A stretch of DNA of 64,000 bases from Legionella gratiana (GCF_001467695.1 NZ_LNYE01000005.1:1-64000), one strand, 5' to 3'; numbered from the stretch's first letter, positions 18,524 to 27,270 are shown. Made by a program: numbers and translations. The notes: generated by a model not told the origin, from the letters alone.

Positions 18524-19462
18524 ATGGAATTTCTAAGTCAATATGGTATGTTCCTTTTAAAATCTATAACCATTGTTATTGCAATTTTGGCAGTGTTCGC
18601 TGGTTTTTTTTCTATAAGCCGCAAACCCAAACATAAATTAGAAATTACCTCATTAAATGAGCATCTTGATCACATCAGTTCCATGATGAATAAAGAAGTT
18701 CTTGGTAAAAAAATACCAAAAAAGAAAAAATATAAAAATGAAGAACAACCAACTTTGTATGTCATTGATTTTCATGGAGATATAAAAGCCTCGCAAGTAG
18801 AACAACTTCGAGAAGAAATTACTGCAATACTTTGTACTGCAACCTCCCGAGACGAAGTTCTAGTTCGCTTAGATAGTCCAGGTGGAATAGTCAATAGTTA
18901 TGGATTAGCTGCCTCACAATTACAACGTATTCGCGATAAAAATATTCCCCTAACTGTAAGTATTGATAAAATGGCAGCAAGCGGTGGTTACCTCATGGCC
19001 TGTGTCGCTAATCAAGTTATTGCTGCCCCTTTTGCAATCATTGGCTCTATAGGTGTTGTAGCACAAATACCTAATTTTCATCGCTGGCTTAAAAAACATG
19101 ATATCGATGTAGAATTATTAACTGCTGGAGAATACAAACGAACATTAACCCTTTTCGGGGAAAACACCGAAAAAGGTAGGGAAAAAGCTCAGGATGACTT
19201 GGAAAAGATACATGCCGCATTTAGAAATTACGTCGCTGCTAATCGCGATCAACTAGATATTGATAAAGTATCTACTGGGGAACATTGGTTAGCAAAAGAT
19301 GCTTTTGATCTAAAACTCATCGATAAATTATGCACAAGTGATGATTATCTCCTCGAGAAAATCTCGAATTATAAAGCATTTAAACTTACTGTTCCTCCTA
19401 AGACCCTTCTGGCAAATAAACTACTTAAACCCATATTGCGACTGATGCATCCTTGGGGTTAA
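18524..19462 (+). CDS. sohB: SohB-type S49 inner-membrane peptidase
   Basis: This SppA/SohB-family serine protease is anchored by one N-terminal membrane segment (FLLKSITIVIAILAVFAGFF). The catalytic domain shows VRLDSPGG, the nucleophile Ser in KMAASGGYLMAC, and the general-base Lys in AGEYKRTL, which together form the Ser-Lys dyad of S49 peptidases. The family degrades membrane-associated or periplasmic peptides and signal peptides. The longest frame starts at 18461, but the ATG at 18524 begins directly before the TM segment and is preceded by AAGGG. The product is then 312 aa. Confidence 0.88.
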   Translation: MEFLSQYGMFLLKSITIVIAILAVFAGFFSISRKPKHKLEITSLNEHLDHISSMMNKEVLGKKIPKKKKYKNEEQPTLYVIDFHGDIKASQVEQLREEITAILCTATSRDEVLVRLDSPGGIVNSYGLAASQLQRIRDKNIPLTVSIDKMAASGGYLMACVANQVIAAPFAIIGSIGVVAQIPNFHRWLKKHDIDVELLTAGEYKRTLTLFGENTEKGREKAQDDLEKIHAAFRNYVAANRDQLDIDKVSTGEHWLAKDAFDLKLIDKLCTSDDYLLEKISNYKAFKLTVPPKTLLANKLLKPILRLMHPWG

Positions 19463-19573
19463 TGAGCCATTAGAAAACTTTTAAAATTCAGGAAATTAAC
19501 ATTCTTAATAGGTAAACTGTTGAAATTGGGATAATGGTATATAATTAACTTATATTACAGAGTGGAGTGAGTT

Positions 19574-19948
19574 ATGAGTGACTTTAAATCAAAATTACCT
19601 GATCTCAAGGAATTAGCTTCAATGACAAGCAAACTATATACGGACATCAAAAAAAGTGTAGGAGAGATAGTCCAATCCTATAAAGAAAATAGAGCACAGC
19701 AAGAGAGTGAACAGGCACAAGCTGCTCCAGAAACACCGCCTGCTAAAGAGGAAGTAAAAGCCGAAAGTAAACCTGTTCAAGAGGCTCAACCTGTACAAGA
19801 AGAAGTGAAGACTGAAAGTAAACCTACTCAAGAAGCTCAACCAATAAAAGAAGAAGTGGAAACTGAAAATAGCCCAGTTCAAGAAGAAATACCTGATTCA
19901 CATGAACAAACTTCTGATGCGCCAACAACTGATGATAGCAAAAAATAA
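19574..19948 (+). CDS. Acidic, Glu/Gln/Pro-rich repeat protein
   Basis: The 124-residue protein has about 45 N-terminal residues of helical type (DLKELASMTSKLYTDIKKSV). A low-complexity tail follows, with roughly three 17-residue units of the form EEVK-(A/T)-ES-KP-x-QEAQP. It has no signal peptide. The start has a good SD (GGAG 7 bases upstream). It follows sohB on the same strand after 111 bp. Function is unknown; disorder is likely in the tail. Confidence 0.7.
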   Translation: MSDFKSKLPDLKELASMTSKLYTDIKKSVGEIVQSYKENRAQQESEQAQAAPETPPAKEEVKAESKPVQEAQPVQEEVKTESKPTQEAQPIKEEVETENSPVQEEIPDSHEQTSDAPTTDDSKK

Positions 19949-20052
19949 TAATTCTATTTTTTTGTTATCTTATCGTATAAATTAATAGAGCGACTCCTGA
20001 CATCTAAGAGAAAGCATTAACTGGGGTCTGTATATTTCGTTTGCAAGCTATT

Positions 20053-20105
20053 GAGAAGGAATCCAGCACAATACTGCATTGAAGTTTTGAACTGGATTAC
20101 TTCTC
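20053..20105. repeat. Imperfect palindromic element between the acidic repeat gene and fleQ
   Basis: GAGAAGGAATCCAG (20053-20066) and CTGGATTACTTCTC (20092-20105) are inverted copies with one mismatch. A second inverted pair, CTCTTGGT (20103-20110) and ACCAAGAG (20177-20184), follows. The gap 19949-20222 holds no gene. The structure resembles a degenerate dispersed intergenic repeat. Confidence 0.5.
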
Positions 20106-20222
20106 TTGGTTCGCGATGACGACTATATCTGACTCTGGATATACTCCATAAGCGTTCACGCCAAATACAGCCTTTCACCAAGAGGAACGCATACCCCCTG
20201 GACGATACTATACTCTTGAACG

Positions 20223-21623
20223 TTATACTCCGTCAGGACGAGTAAGGCCATATTTTCTCATTTTCTCTACTAAAGTAGTGCGTCGCATGTTCAAGTAATT
20301 CGCTGCATGAGCGACAACCCAATCCGATTCATTTAATGCTTGACTAATAAGAGCTAACTCAGTTTTCACTAAATGTTCTTTTAAATCTATGCCTTCTGTA
20401 CTTGTAGCCGTTCCCTGACTTATTACTTGCAATAAAGCTTCTCGTTCAGACTCAAAATATGCAGGCTTATATTCACCACGTATCTTTTGCGGTAGATCTT
20501 CTTTACTCAAAATACCCTTGGGATACAAAATCGTTAATCGTTCCACTAAATTAGCCAGCTCTCTAATATTACCCGGCCAACTGTATTCTGATAAAGCAGC
20601 CATTGCATCCGGCATTAGATGAACAATTGGCCTCTTTTCACTTTCGATACGTGCGATCAATTCGTTAAATAAAAGTGGAATATCCTCTGCCCTTTCTCTT
20701 AATGGTGGCATTTCAATGGGAAACACATTCAGCCTATAAAATAAATCCTCTCTAAATTTTCCTTCTTTGATTGCTTTTTCTAAATTCCGATGAGTCGCGG
20801 CTATAATTCTAACATTCACATCAATACTTTTATTGGAGCCTACTCGTTCAAAACAATGTTCTTGCAATACACGTAACAATTTGACTTGCATAGGTAAAGG
20901 CATATCCCCTATTTCATCAAGAAATAAAGTACCGCCATTTGCTAACTCAAATCTGCCCTGCCGAGAAGTAATCGCCCCCGTAAAAGCACCTTTTTCATGA
21001 CCGAATAATTCACTTTCAAGGAGTTCTCCAGGAATAGCGCCACAATTAATTGGTATAAAAGGCTTGTTTGCTCTTGATGAAAATGCATGTATGTTACGAG
21101 CAACTACCTCTTTTCCTGTTCCCGACTCTCCTAAAACTAAAACACTCGCCTCAGTATCAGCTACTTGCTCAATTAATCTACGTACAGTGCGGATACTCAA
21201 ACTATTTCCTACTAAACTTCGGAATAAAGGATTTCTATAATTACCGATAGTGATAGACTTTGCTACTTCTTGAGAAATTTTACATTGATGTAGTGCTTCC
21301 ATTATTTGCACATAACTAAATGGAAAAGGTTGACAAGAAACAACATTACGTAAGATACATTGAGAATTGTTTAACTTTTGACCAATAACTATAATTGGTA
21401 CCTTGAGAAATTTACTTACTAATGCATCAAGCTCATGTAGCGTTTCTTCAACTAATTTGCTTGCACCAAGAAGAATCACATCAGGATTCGAATCAGCAAA
21501 AATTTGCCATTGACCATACATACTGACTTCAGTTGATTCACCGATAAACTCAAGTATAGTTCGCAACTTTTCACCACGACTTTTATTATTATCAATGATA
21601 TAAACCTTGTCATTAATACTCAT
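20223..21623 (-). CDS. fleQ: Sigma-54-dependent flagellar master regulator FleQ
   Basis: The domain order matches FleQ. A receiver-like N-terminal domain (~1-120; VYIIDNNKSRG) is followed by an AAA+ domain (~135-370) with Walker A GESGTGKE, the sigma-54 loop GAFTGA and Walker B TLFLDEIGD. A C-terminal Fis-type helix-turn-helix (VVAHAANYLNMRRTTLVEKM) ends the protein. The intact GAFTGA loop means it can activate RpoN promoters. FleQ proteins control early flagellar genes and, in some species, respond to c-di-GMP. At 466 aa the length is normal. No flagellar genes are next to it here. Confidence 0.92.
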   Translation of the reverse strand: MSINDKVYIIDNNKSRGEKLRTILEFIGESTEVSMYGQWQIFADSNPDVILLGASKLVEETLHELDALVSKFLKVPIIVIGQKLNNSQCILRNVVSCQPFPFSYVQIMEALHQCKISQEVAKSITIGNYRNPLFRSLVGNSLSIRTVRRLIEQVADTEASVLVLGESGTGKEVVARNIHAFSSRANKPFIPINCGAIPGELLESELFGHEKGAFTGAITSRQGRFELANGGTLFLDEIGDMPLPMQVKLLRVLQEHCFERVGSNKSIDVNVRIIAATHRNLEKAIKEGKFREDLFYRLNVFPIEMPPLRERAEDIPLLFNELIARIESEKRPIVHLMPDAMAALSEYSWPGNIRELANLVERLTILYPKGILSKEDLPQKIRGEYKPAYFESEREALLQVISQGTATSTEGIDLKEHLVKTELALISQALNESDWVVAHAANYLNMRRTTLVEKMRKYGLTRPDGV

Positions 21624-21698
21624 AAACTTATCCTAAGTCTTATCTTTTTATACCCTCACTCTTATAATTAATATAGTAAGAAATCATTAATAATTAAA

Positions 21699-22292
21699 TT
21701 ATCGATAACACACTATCGTTTTAAATGAGTTGCACAAATTACCAAAACATAACTCTTGACTCCCGATTGTTTTAGTAGCACCAACCTGAGTTTCTTTAAC
21801 AAAAGATTTAGCTTGTATGAAACCCATTCGACTACAAAAGGAGTTTGCTGCACGTGCACCGCAACCTTTTTTTTGTTCATAGCACCAATCTACGCGATAA
21901 TCATTATAACGAGGAGCAGTAAAACGTTTCTTTCGATAATGATAAGATTTAGGCGGAGTATGTGATAAGTTGATAACACAAGCAATCGTCATAAAACCAT
22001 TACAGCGCCATCCTTTACAAAATTTACTAGTTGATATGTAGTGTGTTAAACCAATGTTATAAGCGATTTCATTTTGACTTGCATAATCATAACCTAGGAT
22101 TTGGCAATAACGATCAGCTACCACTTTGCCGCATTCTTTACCATCGGCAGTACAATAATCTAGACGCTCTCCCAAAAAAGTAGGATTCCAAAAACTACGA
22201 AAAGCTTTATTTTTCTTTTCAGCCATATCCGAATAGCTTTGCAAAGAACAAAATAAAAAAACAAAAAACAAAAAATATCGAAAATTAATCAT
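21699..22292 (-). CDS. Exported cysteine-rich protein with two copies of one domain
   Basis: A signal peptide (INFRYFLFFVFLFCSLQSYS) precedes two homologous ~75-residue domains. Shared landmarks are LDYC/VDWC, KECG/KGCG, ADRYC/ANSFC, a Gly-Phe/Tyr turn, T-x-x-I-x-(T/S), SKFCKGWRCNGFMTIAC / QELCFGNLCNSFKTIVC. Each copy has six cysteines in the same order, so each probably folds with three disulfides in the periplasm or outside the cell. I placed the start at the ATG at 22292 because the longer frame opens with TTG and AAGGG lies about 11 bases upstream of this ATG. The family is not recognised. Confidence 0.78.
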   Translation of the reverse strand: MINFRYFLFFVFLFCSLQSYSDMAEKKNKAFRSFWNPTFLGERLDYCTADGKECGKVVADRYCQILGYDYASQNEIAYNIGLTHYISTSKFCKGWRCNGFMTIACVINLSHTPPKSYHYRKKRFTAPRYNDYRVDWCYEQKKGCGARAANSFCSRMGFIQAKSFVKETQVGATKTIGSQELCFGNLCNSFKTIVCYR

Positions 22293-22404
22293 TAAAAGCA
22301 ATCCCTTAGTGATTACTAACTCATGTTAGCTGATGAGACTATACGGCACAAGTGTAGCATACAGTAATGGATCTAAGTTAAACGTTTTTTGCTATTCTCC
22401 TCAT

Positions 22405-22448
22405 CTCCACGCCTCGTGGCTTATCCCTGAAAGCCACGGGACGTGGAG
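22405..22448. repeat. Long imperfect hairpin in the intergenic region
   Basis: CTCCACG (22405-22411) pairs with CGTGGAG (22442-22448), and CGTGGCTT (22415-22422) pairs with AAGCCACG (22431-22438). Together they give an 18-position stem with one mismatch and an 8-nt loop. No T tract follows on either strand, so it looks more like a palindromic repeat than a terminator. Confidence 0.65.
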
Positions 22449-22496
22449 AATTAGATCTAACGGTTTTTTAGAGATATGTAGAAAGTTCGAGTTTTC

Positions 22497-22534
22497 GCTA
22501 GGGACAAGCTTTATGGATAACGTTCGTTTAACGA
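22497..22534. repeat. Dispersed repeat, copy 1
   Basis: GCTAGGGACAAGCTTTATGG followed by ATAACGTT and TTTAACGA matches 50511-50545 closely. Both copies lie downstream of a long hairpin in intergenic DNA. Confidence 0.5.
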
Positions 22535-22588
22535 CATACAATGGCATAGAAATACCTTTTATGTTCGAGCTTAATTTATCCTTTTATC

Positions 22589-24367
22589 TTATAAAACCAT
22601 CCCATTTACCTGACTGTCCCAAAGTTTTTTAAAATAACTCTCTTGGTTATTGATCAATGCATCAAAAGCACCCTCTTCGATGATCAGGCCATTTTCCATT
22701 ACGACAATTCTATCCATATGACGAATAGTAGACAAACGATGAGCAATAGCAATAACCGTTGCCTTGTTTTGCTCCAGCATTTCATTAATTGACTGTTGAA
22801 TTTCTTGTTCCGAAATGCTGTCAAGGCTTGAGGTTGCCTCATCCAGGATAACAATTGATGCATTTTTTAAAAATGCTCTCGCAATTGCAATACGTTGTCG
22901 TTGCCCCCCTGAAAGCTTCACCCCACGTTCACCAACAAGAGTGTCATATTTTTCCGGCAATGACTCAATAAAATCATCGATATTAGCCATAGCTGCCGCT
23001 CCCTTTATTTCCTGAAGTGTTGCATCATCCTTTGCATATCCTATATTTTCACCAATAGTACGATGAAAAAGCATAATATCTTGAGGAATAAGCGCAATTT
23101 GGTGCCGCAATGAGTCAGATGTAATACTCGAAATAGGCTTATCGTCAATCAAAATTTGGCCTGAAGTAGGTTTAAAATTTTTCAATAACAATGAAATCAA
23201 GGTGGATTTTCCTGCTCCAGAATGACCTACTAGACCAATCTTCTCGCCAGGTTTGATGTGTAAATTAAGATTTGCAAATACTGACTTGCCTTCATTATAA
23301 GCAAAAGACAATTGACGAAATTCAATTTTGCCTTCATTTATTTGAAAAGCTTGTGCATGAGATTCATCAAGTGATTCATGAGGCATGGATAAAATGTTAA
23401 AAGAAGATTTGAAATCACCAATTTCTTTTAAAAAAGTACAAAGACTACTCATAAGTGTCCATAAATCAAAAGAAATAGTAATTGCTGTAAGCATAACAAA
23501 CAGAAAATCACCCGTTGAAATTTCTCCATGAGTACGAAGGTAAATCATAAATAAAAAAACAGTAATTAACATGAACCAATAAAGCACTGAGCCAATCATA
23601 TTAAATTTAAAATCATACTGATAAAGCGCTATTTGTCGCGGTACAAAATCATCAGCCATCAATTGCGTAACACGCTGATGTTCAAACCGGCGTTTGGCAA
23701 AATAAAATAAGGAAAATATATTGGTAATATTATCCGAAAGAACGCCCATCACTTGGTGTTTACTCTCCGCTGTTTTATTAGATAGCTGATTTAATTTAAG
23801 CGCCATAGGTAGCATGACTGCCATAACTAACACACACCAAGCAAGCATAAAGCAAAATACACTTAGATTAACCACTAAAAGCACAAAAACCGAGACAACA
23901 ACGACACAAAAATGCTTCCCTACAATATGATGAATATTCGCAAAAACACTGTCGTAGCCATCCAAAAGCCCCTTTAATTTGCTGATTACAGTTCCACTTG
24001 GCGTATTTTGAAAATAACTATATGAATGATATTGCACATAATTATAGGCAGAAGATAACAATCTTTGTCGCGCATAAGGCTCTGCTTTCCACTCTGCAAA
24101 ATCGCTAATTCTCCAGACTACATCCAAAGTAATTTGCGCTATGATAAATAACAAAATAGGAAATAGTAGTTGATGATACGAATTAATTGTTTCATTGGAA
24201 AAAGCATCAACAATTAGTTTAAAAGAATAATTATTCGCAAAAATATATAAAGCAGTGAGCACTGGTGCCTGCAGCATAAGTACATACCACCATCGATAAG
24301 GCTTAATTACCTGCCATAAAAAATTCCAGACTGAATGGAATGGGTATTTTAAATCTGAAGTGTTCAT
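22589..24367 (-). CDS. ABC exporter, fused permease and ATPase
   Basis: The 592-residue half-transporter has an N-terminal six-TM type I exporter domain (~20-320) and a C-terminal nucleotide-binding domain (~350-592). The latter has Walker A GHSGAGKST, signature LSGGQRQRIAIARA, Walker B ASIVILDEATSSLD and the H-loop IAIAHRLST. It should dimerise and export a lipid, peptide or drug, as in MsbA-like proteins. The substrate cannot be inferred: no accessory protein or biosynthetic gene is adjacent. The gene is monocistronic between an intergenic repeat region and tRNA-Arg. Confidence 0.9.
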   Translation of the reverse strand: MNTSDLKYPFHSVWNFLWQVIKPYRWWYVLMLQAPVLTALYIFANNYSFKLIVDAFSNETINSYHQLLFPILLFIIAQITLDVVWRISDFAEWKAEPYARQRLLSSAYNYVQYHSYSYFQNTPSGTVISKLKGLLDGYDSVFANIHHIVGKHFCVVVVSVFVLLVVNLSVFCFMLAWCVLVMAVMLPMALKLNQLSNKTAESKHQVMGVLSDNITNIFSLFYFAKRRFEHQRVTQLMADDFVPRQIALYQYDFKFNMIGSVLYWFMLITVFLFMIYLRTHGEISTGDFLFVMLTAITISFDLWTLMSSLCTFLKEIGDFKSSFNILSMPHESLDESHAQAFQINEGKIEFRQLSFAYNEGKSVFANLNLHIKPGEKIGLVGHSGAGKSTLISLLLKNFKPTSGQILIDDKPISSITSDSLRHQIALIPQDIMLFHRTIGENIGYAKDDATLQEIKGAAAMANIDDFIESLPEKYDTLVGERGVKLSGGQRQRIAIARAFLKNASIVILDEATSSLDSISEQEIQQSINEMLEQNKATVIAIAHRLSTIRHMDRIVVMENGLIIEEGAFDALINNQESYFKKLWDSQVNGMVL

Positions 24368-24512
24368 TTACGGTGCTCAATGCTCGACATGAAAAATCAA
24401 CACAGTATACCACAGCAAGATTATCACACACCCATAAATATTCATTTTTTAATCAATATGAACATATTAAATCCTAAATCGTTTAATCAATTTTCTAAAT
24501 ATAAAAATGGAA

Positions 24513-24542
24513 GTTGTCATTTATCAATGACAACGGTAGACT
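24513..24542 (+). promoter_or_regulatory. tRNA-Arg promoter overlapping a perfect hairpin
   Basis: TTGTCA (24514-24519) and TAGACT (24537-24542) are separated by 17 bases and end 14 bases before the tRNA. The -35 lies inside a perfect 9-bp inverted repeat (GTTGTCATT-TATC-AATGACAAC, 24513-24534). Confidence 0.5.
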
Positions 24543-24556
24543 TACAATTTCTTTAA

Positions 24557-24633
24557 GTCCCGGTGGCACAGCTGGATAGCGCAGCCCCCTCCTAAGGGGC
24601 AGGTCGGAGGTTCAAATCCTCTCCGGGACGCCA
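24557..24633 (+). tRNA. tRNA-Arg (CCT)
   Basis: A 77-nt cloverleaf with encoded CCA. The acceptor stem GTCCCGG pairs with CCGGGAC, the discriminator base is G, the anticodon loop is CTCCTAA (anticodon CCT), and the T arm is GGAGG-TTCAAAT-CCTCT. Its 3' 46 bases form part of a 48-bp direct repeat found again at 35306-35353, marking it as the integration site of the neighbouring element. Confidence 0.95.
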
Positions 24634-24635
24634 AT
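24588..24635 (+). repeat. Attachment site, left copy (48 bp)
   Basis: Runs from the anticodon loop to two bases past the tRNA CCA. It is identical to 35306-35353. The flanking bases differ on both sides (c/g on the left, a/t on the right), which fixes the repeat length at 48 bp. Confidence 0.92.
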
Positions 24636-24802
24636 AGAATCAATGGGTTACGAATTTCAACCTCAATCATTCAAGAGGAAATTTTCAACGGGGACAACCA
24701 CAGGGATAACCCAATTAATTAAGCCCTAAGTAATACGCTATATTTTTGAATGATCAACTATAATATGTCTAAAGATGACTAACCACTCAATGCGAATAAA
24801 TA

Positions 24803-25684
24803 ATGATGGACGAAGAAATACAAAAGCAAGTTAATGCATACGCTGATGAGCATGACACAGATATTGTTGTTTATCTTGGTGAAATCTCTAGAGGCCCAGA
24901 TGACGATATCATTGATAAGTGTCGCGAAAGAAAATTAAGAAAAAACATTACGTTATTCCTTTCTACAATTGGGGGAGATCCTAATGCAGCCTATAGGATT
25001 GCTAAATGTTTTCAAAAAGCTTACAAGACCCGAAAAAAGAGCTTGTATGACACTAATGAAAGTAACTTTAAAATTGTAATCGATGGAATGTGTAAAAGCG
25101 CAGGCACTTTATTATGCTTGGGAGCAGACGAATTGATTATGTCTGGGAACGCAGAGCTTGGGCCAATAGATGTTCAATTATTAAAGCAGGATGAAGTTGG
25201 TGAGCGCACATCTGGATTAACACCAATTCAAGCAGTAAAGTTTTTAGAATCTGAAACCGAAATGATGTTTAAACGGAATTTTTATTCATTGAGATTTGCA
25301 GAGGATGTAAATTTTTCAACAAAAATGGCGGCTCAAATTGCAACAGATCTTACTACCGGTTTATTATCTCCTATTTTTAATCAAATTGATCCGATTAGAT
25401 TGGCAGAGGTAGATAGATCCCTTCGAATTGCAAAGGAATATGGTGAAAGACTAAATAATTTTAATTTAAAAGAAGGTAGGCTTGATTTACTTATTTCTGG
25501 CTACCCTTCTCATAGCTTTGTAATTGACCGAGAGGAAACTAAAGAATTGTTTCATAAAGTTACAGAATTAACAGGAGAATTAAGAGAAATATCTAATTAT
25601 TTTAGACAGGTATATACTATAGTTTATAAGAACAGGGGAAGATATTTTGATTTCATATCTTCTGAGCCAAAAAGCGAGGGTTAA
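24803..25684 (+). CDS. ClpP-fold serine protease of the SDH/SppA-like type, element cargo
   Basis: The 293-residue soluble protein lacks a signal peptide or TM anchor. It shows the crotonase/ClpP-fold serine protease pattern: substrate-strand and oxyanion turn LFLSTIGGDPNAAYRIA (~50-66), nucleophile Ser in GMCKSAGTLLCLGADELIMS (~95-114), and AELGPIDVQ after it, as in the serine dehydrogenase-type proteinases (SDH family). The C-terminal ~100 residues are helical. The 60-aa gene follows four bases after its stop. As first cargo gene next to the tRNA in a satellite-like element, a defence or helper-interaction role is plausible but unproven. Two ATGs (24803, 24806) are possible starts. Confidence 0.82.
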   Translation: MMDEEIQKQVNAYADEHDTDIVVYLGEISRGPDDDIIDKCRERKLRKNITLFLSTIGGDPNAAYRIAKCFQKAYKTRKKSLYDTNESNFKIVIDGMCKSAGTLLCLGADELIMSGNAELGPIDVQLLKQDEVGERTSGLTPIQAVKFLESETEMMFKRNFYSLRFAEDVNFSTKMAAQIATDLTTGLLSPIFNQIDPIRLAEVDRSLRIAKEYGERLNNFNLKEGRLDLLISGYPSHSFVIDREETKELFHKVTELTGELREISNYFRQVYTIVYKNRGRYFDFISSEPKSEG

Positions 25685-25688
25685 TATC

Positions 25689-25871
25689 ATGTTTAATGAA
25701 GATAAAATGAAAGGTATATACCAGATTCTAAATGATAATAGCCGTGGTTCATCTTCACTTTATAAACAATCTTCAAATACGAGAGCTGGCTTAGAGGATT
25801 TTTTTATACCCTCAACAGCCAAAAAATCTAATGCCCCCAAGGAAAAAGAACAGGGCAAAAAGCATAAATAG
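25689..25871 (+). CDS. Small Lys-rich partner of the ClpP-fold protease
   Basis: The frame is open from 25647, but the ATG at 25689 has GAGGG about 8 bases upstream and lies four bases after the protease stop, so I start there (60 aa). The sequence has a short helical N-terminus (FNEDKMKGIYQILNDN) followed by a Ser/Asn/Lys-rich, probably disordered tail ending KEKEQGKKHK. The tight coupling suggests a substrate, adaptor or regulator of the protease. No family is recognised. Confidence 0.65.
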   Translation: MFNEDKMKGIYQILNDNSRGSSSLYKQSSNTRAGLEDFFIPSTAKKSNAPKEKEQGKKHK

Positions 25872-25890
25872 CCATTCATGCCTTCCTATT

Positions 25891-26795
25891 TTATTTTTCC
25901 AAGAGCTTATTTATTACCTTGATGTACCTTAAAGCCAAAGTCCCAGCAATATAGGTTTGGGCGCTCTGACACTCCTCATCCAATTCTGAAGACGCTTTAA
26001 AATAAAGCTTTGAATACTCTTTTAGGAGGGCTTGAGATGAGTCTTTTTGCATTTCAGTAAGATTATTGTATTGTTTTTTTGCCAGTAATCGTTGGCTATT
26101 AACAAGTTTCCTGCCTGTAGCATTATCCTGCATATTTTTATTGTATCGAAATTGAGAGGTAACTGATAAATTTTGCCAAACATAAGCCATAACGAAGTCT
26201 TGAGGTATCCCTATACCGCGATAATATAAATCTGCTAATGTTCCTTGGGCCGCAGGGTTTCCATGTTTTGCAGCTCTGTCTAACCAATATAGAGCAGAGT
26301 CAAGATTAGGTAATAGTTTAGAAACACCAGGAATATCATTTGAATCATTATTTGATCTATATTTCTCTGTTAAATTCGCAGAATGTAAATAAACTTCACC
26401 AAGATTATTTTCAGCTAAGACAGATTGATTTTCAGCAGCTTTTTTATAATTCTCAATAGATTTTAGTAAATCACTAATTTTTCCTTTTGAATGAAGCCAT
26501 AAAGAACCACTTTTGAATTTATTATCATATAACAGCCCTAAAGCAAAATAGGACGGGGTATAACCATATTTTAATGATTTAGTTAGGGTATCAACCACCT
26601 CATTAAATTGAGATTGATTATGAATAAATCGAAATTCGCATAGACCAAGACGATAATAATAATACCCAGGGTTCTCTTTTAAAGTTTTTTGGTCTTGCTT
26701 CACCTCTGTGCATGATATGGATGCATTTACGGGTAAAGAACAGATCCATAGAAAAAAAATAGTACTGCATATATGCTCGGTGATTTAATTCTCAT
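25891..26795 (-). pseudogene. Exported Sel1-repeat protein with a frameshift in a T8 run of the signal peptide
   Basis: A 271-codon open frame contains Sel1/TPR-like repeats (NLGEVYLHSANL, GNPAAQGTLADLYYRGIGIPQDFVMAYVW). It has no ATG start, only a GTG at 26703. Upstream, with an AAGG SD, an ATG at 26795 encodes MRIKSPSIYAVLFFF and then hits T8. One more T would continue in frame as LWICSLPVNASISC and join the Sel1 frame, giving a complete signal or lipoprotein leader. As read, translation from 26795 ends after 22 codons. This is either a phase-off state, a true pseudogene or a homopolymer sequencing error. It is the last gene of the exported-protein operon. Confidence 0.75.
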
Positions 26796-26845
26796 TATTT
26801 GCCTTTTTTTATAACAACTCATTAACCAGAAACTCTTTATAATAT

Positions 26846-27243
26846 TTAAATTGGAGAGCAGGAGCCTATCTCTATATAAGGAGTATCTACGTCCTCATCA
26901 CCATTAACATAATCGCGAATATACGTTTCTACATATCGTAATGATTTCATATTAAATTCCAATTGACCGAAAGTGTCGCTACAAAACAAATATCCGTATT
27001 GATTTATCTCGCCACAATTTTTCCCAGATTTATCTCCAATTCTTAGCCACTGCCATCCTTTAATTGTTTTCTTTAGTAACATTTTCTGGTCGCGAATATT
27101 GAAAATACTTGCTTCCCATGACTTTAAATATTTATTAAATTTAAAACCAGTAGCTTTAAGTGGTAAACAAATATAGTTCGTTTCAGCAATAGCAAATGCG
27201 GAATAAAAAATGCAGATAATACCCACTAAAAATTTTTGTTCAT
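26846..27243 (-). pseudogene. Small exported protein with a one-base frameshift in the signal peptide
   Basis: The open frame starts at a GTG (27226, GIICIFYSAFAIAE) that lacks the usual charged leader. The ATG at 27243, preceded by GGAT, reads MNKNF and then stops. Adding one base in the A5 or T5 run gives MNKKFLVGIICIFYSAFAIA, a normal signal peptide joined to the main frame. The mature ~110 residues contain four cysteines (NYICLP, GKNCGEI, LFCSD, GSCSPI). If the GTG is used, a 126-aa protein with a weak leader would be made. It lies in the exported-protein operon between two intact genes. Confidence 0.65.
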
Positions 27244-27270
27244 AAGTTATCCAAAAAATTCCAAGGAAAA

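Noticed and set aside
22333-22632. 99-codon plus-strand ORF
   Set aside because: It spans the long hairpin and the dispersed repeat and runs into the antisense of the ABC exporter, so it is not a gene.
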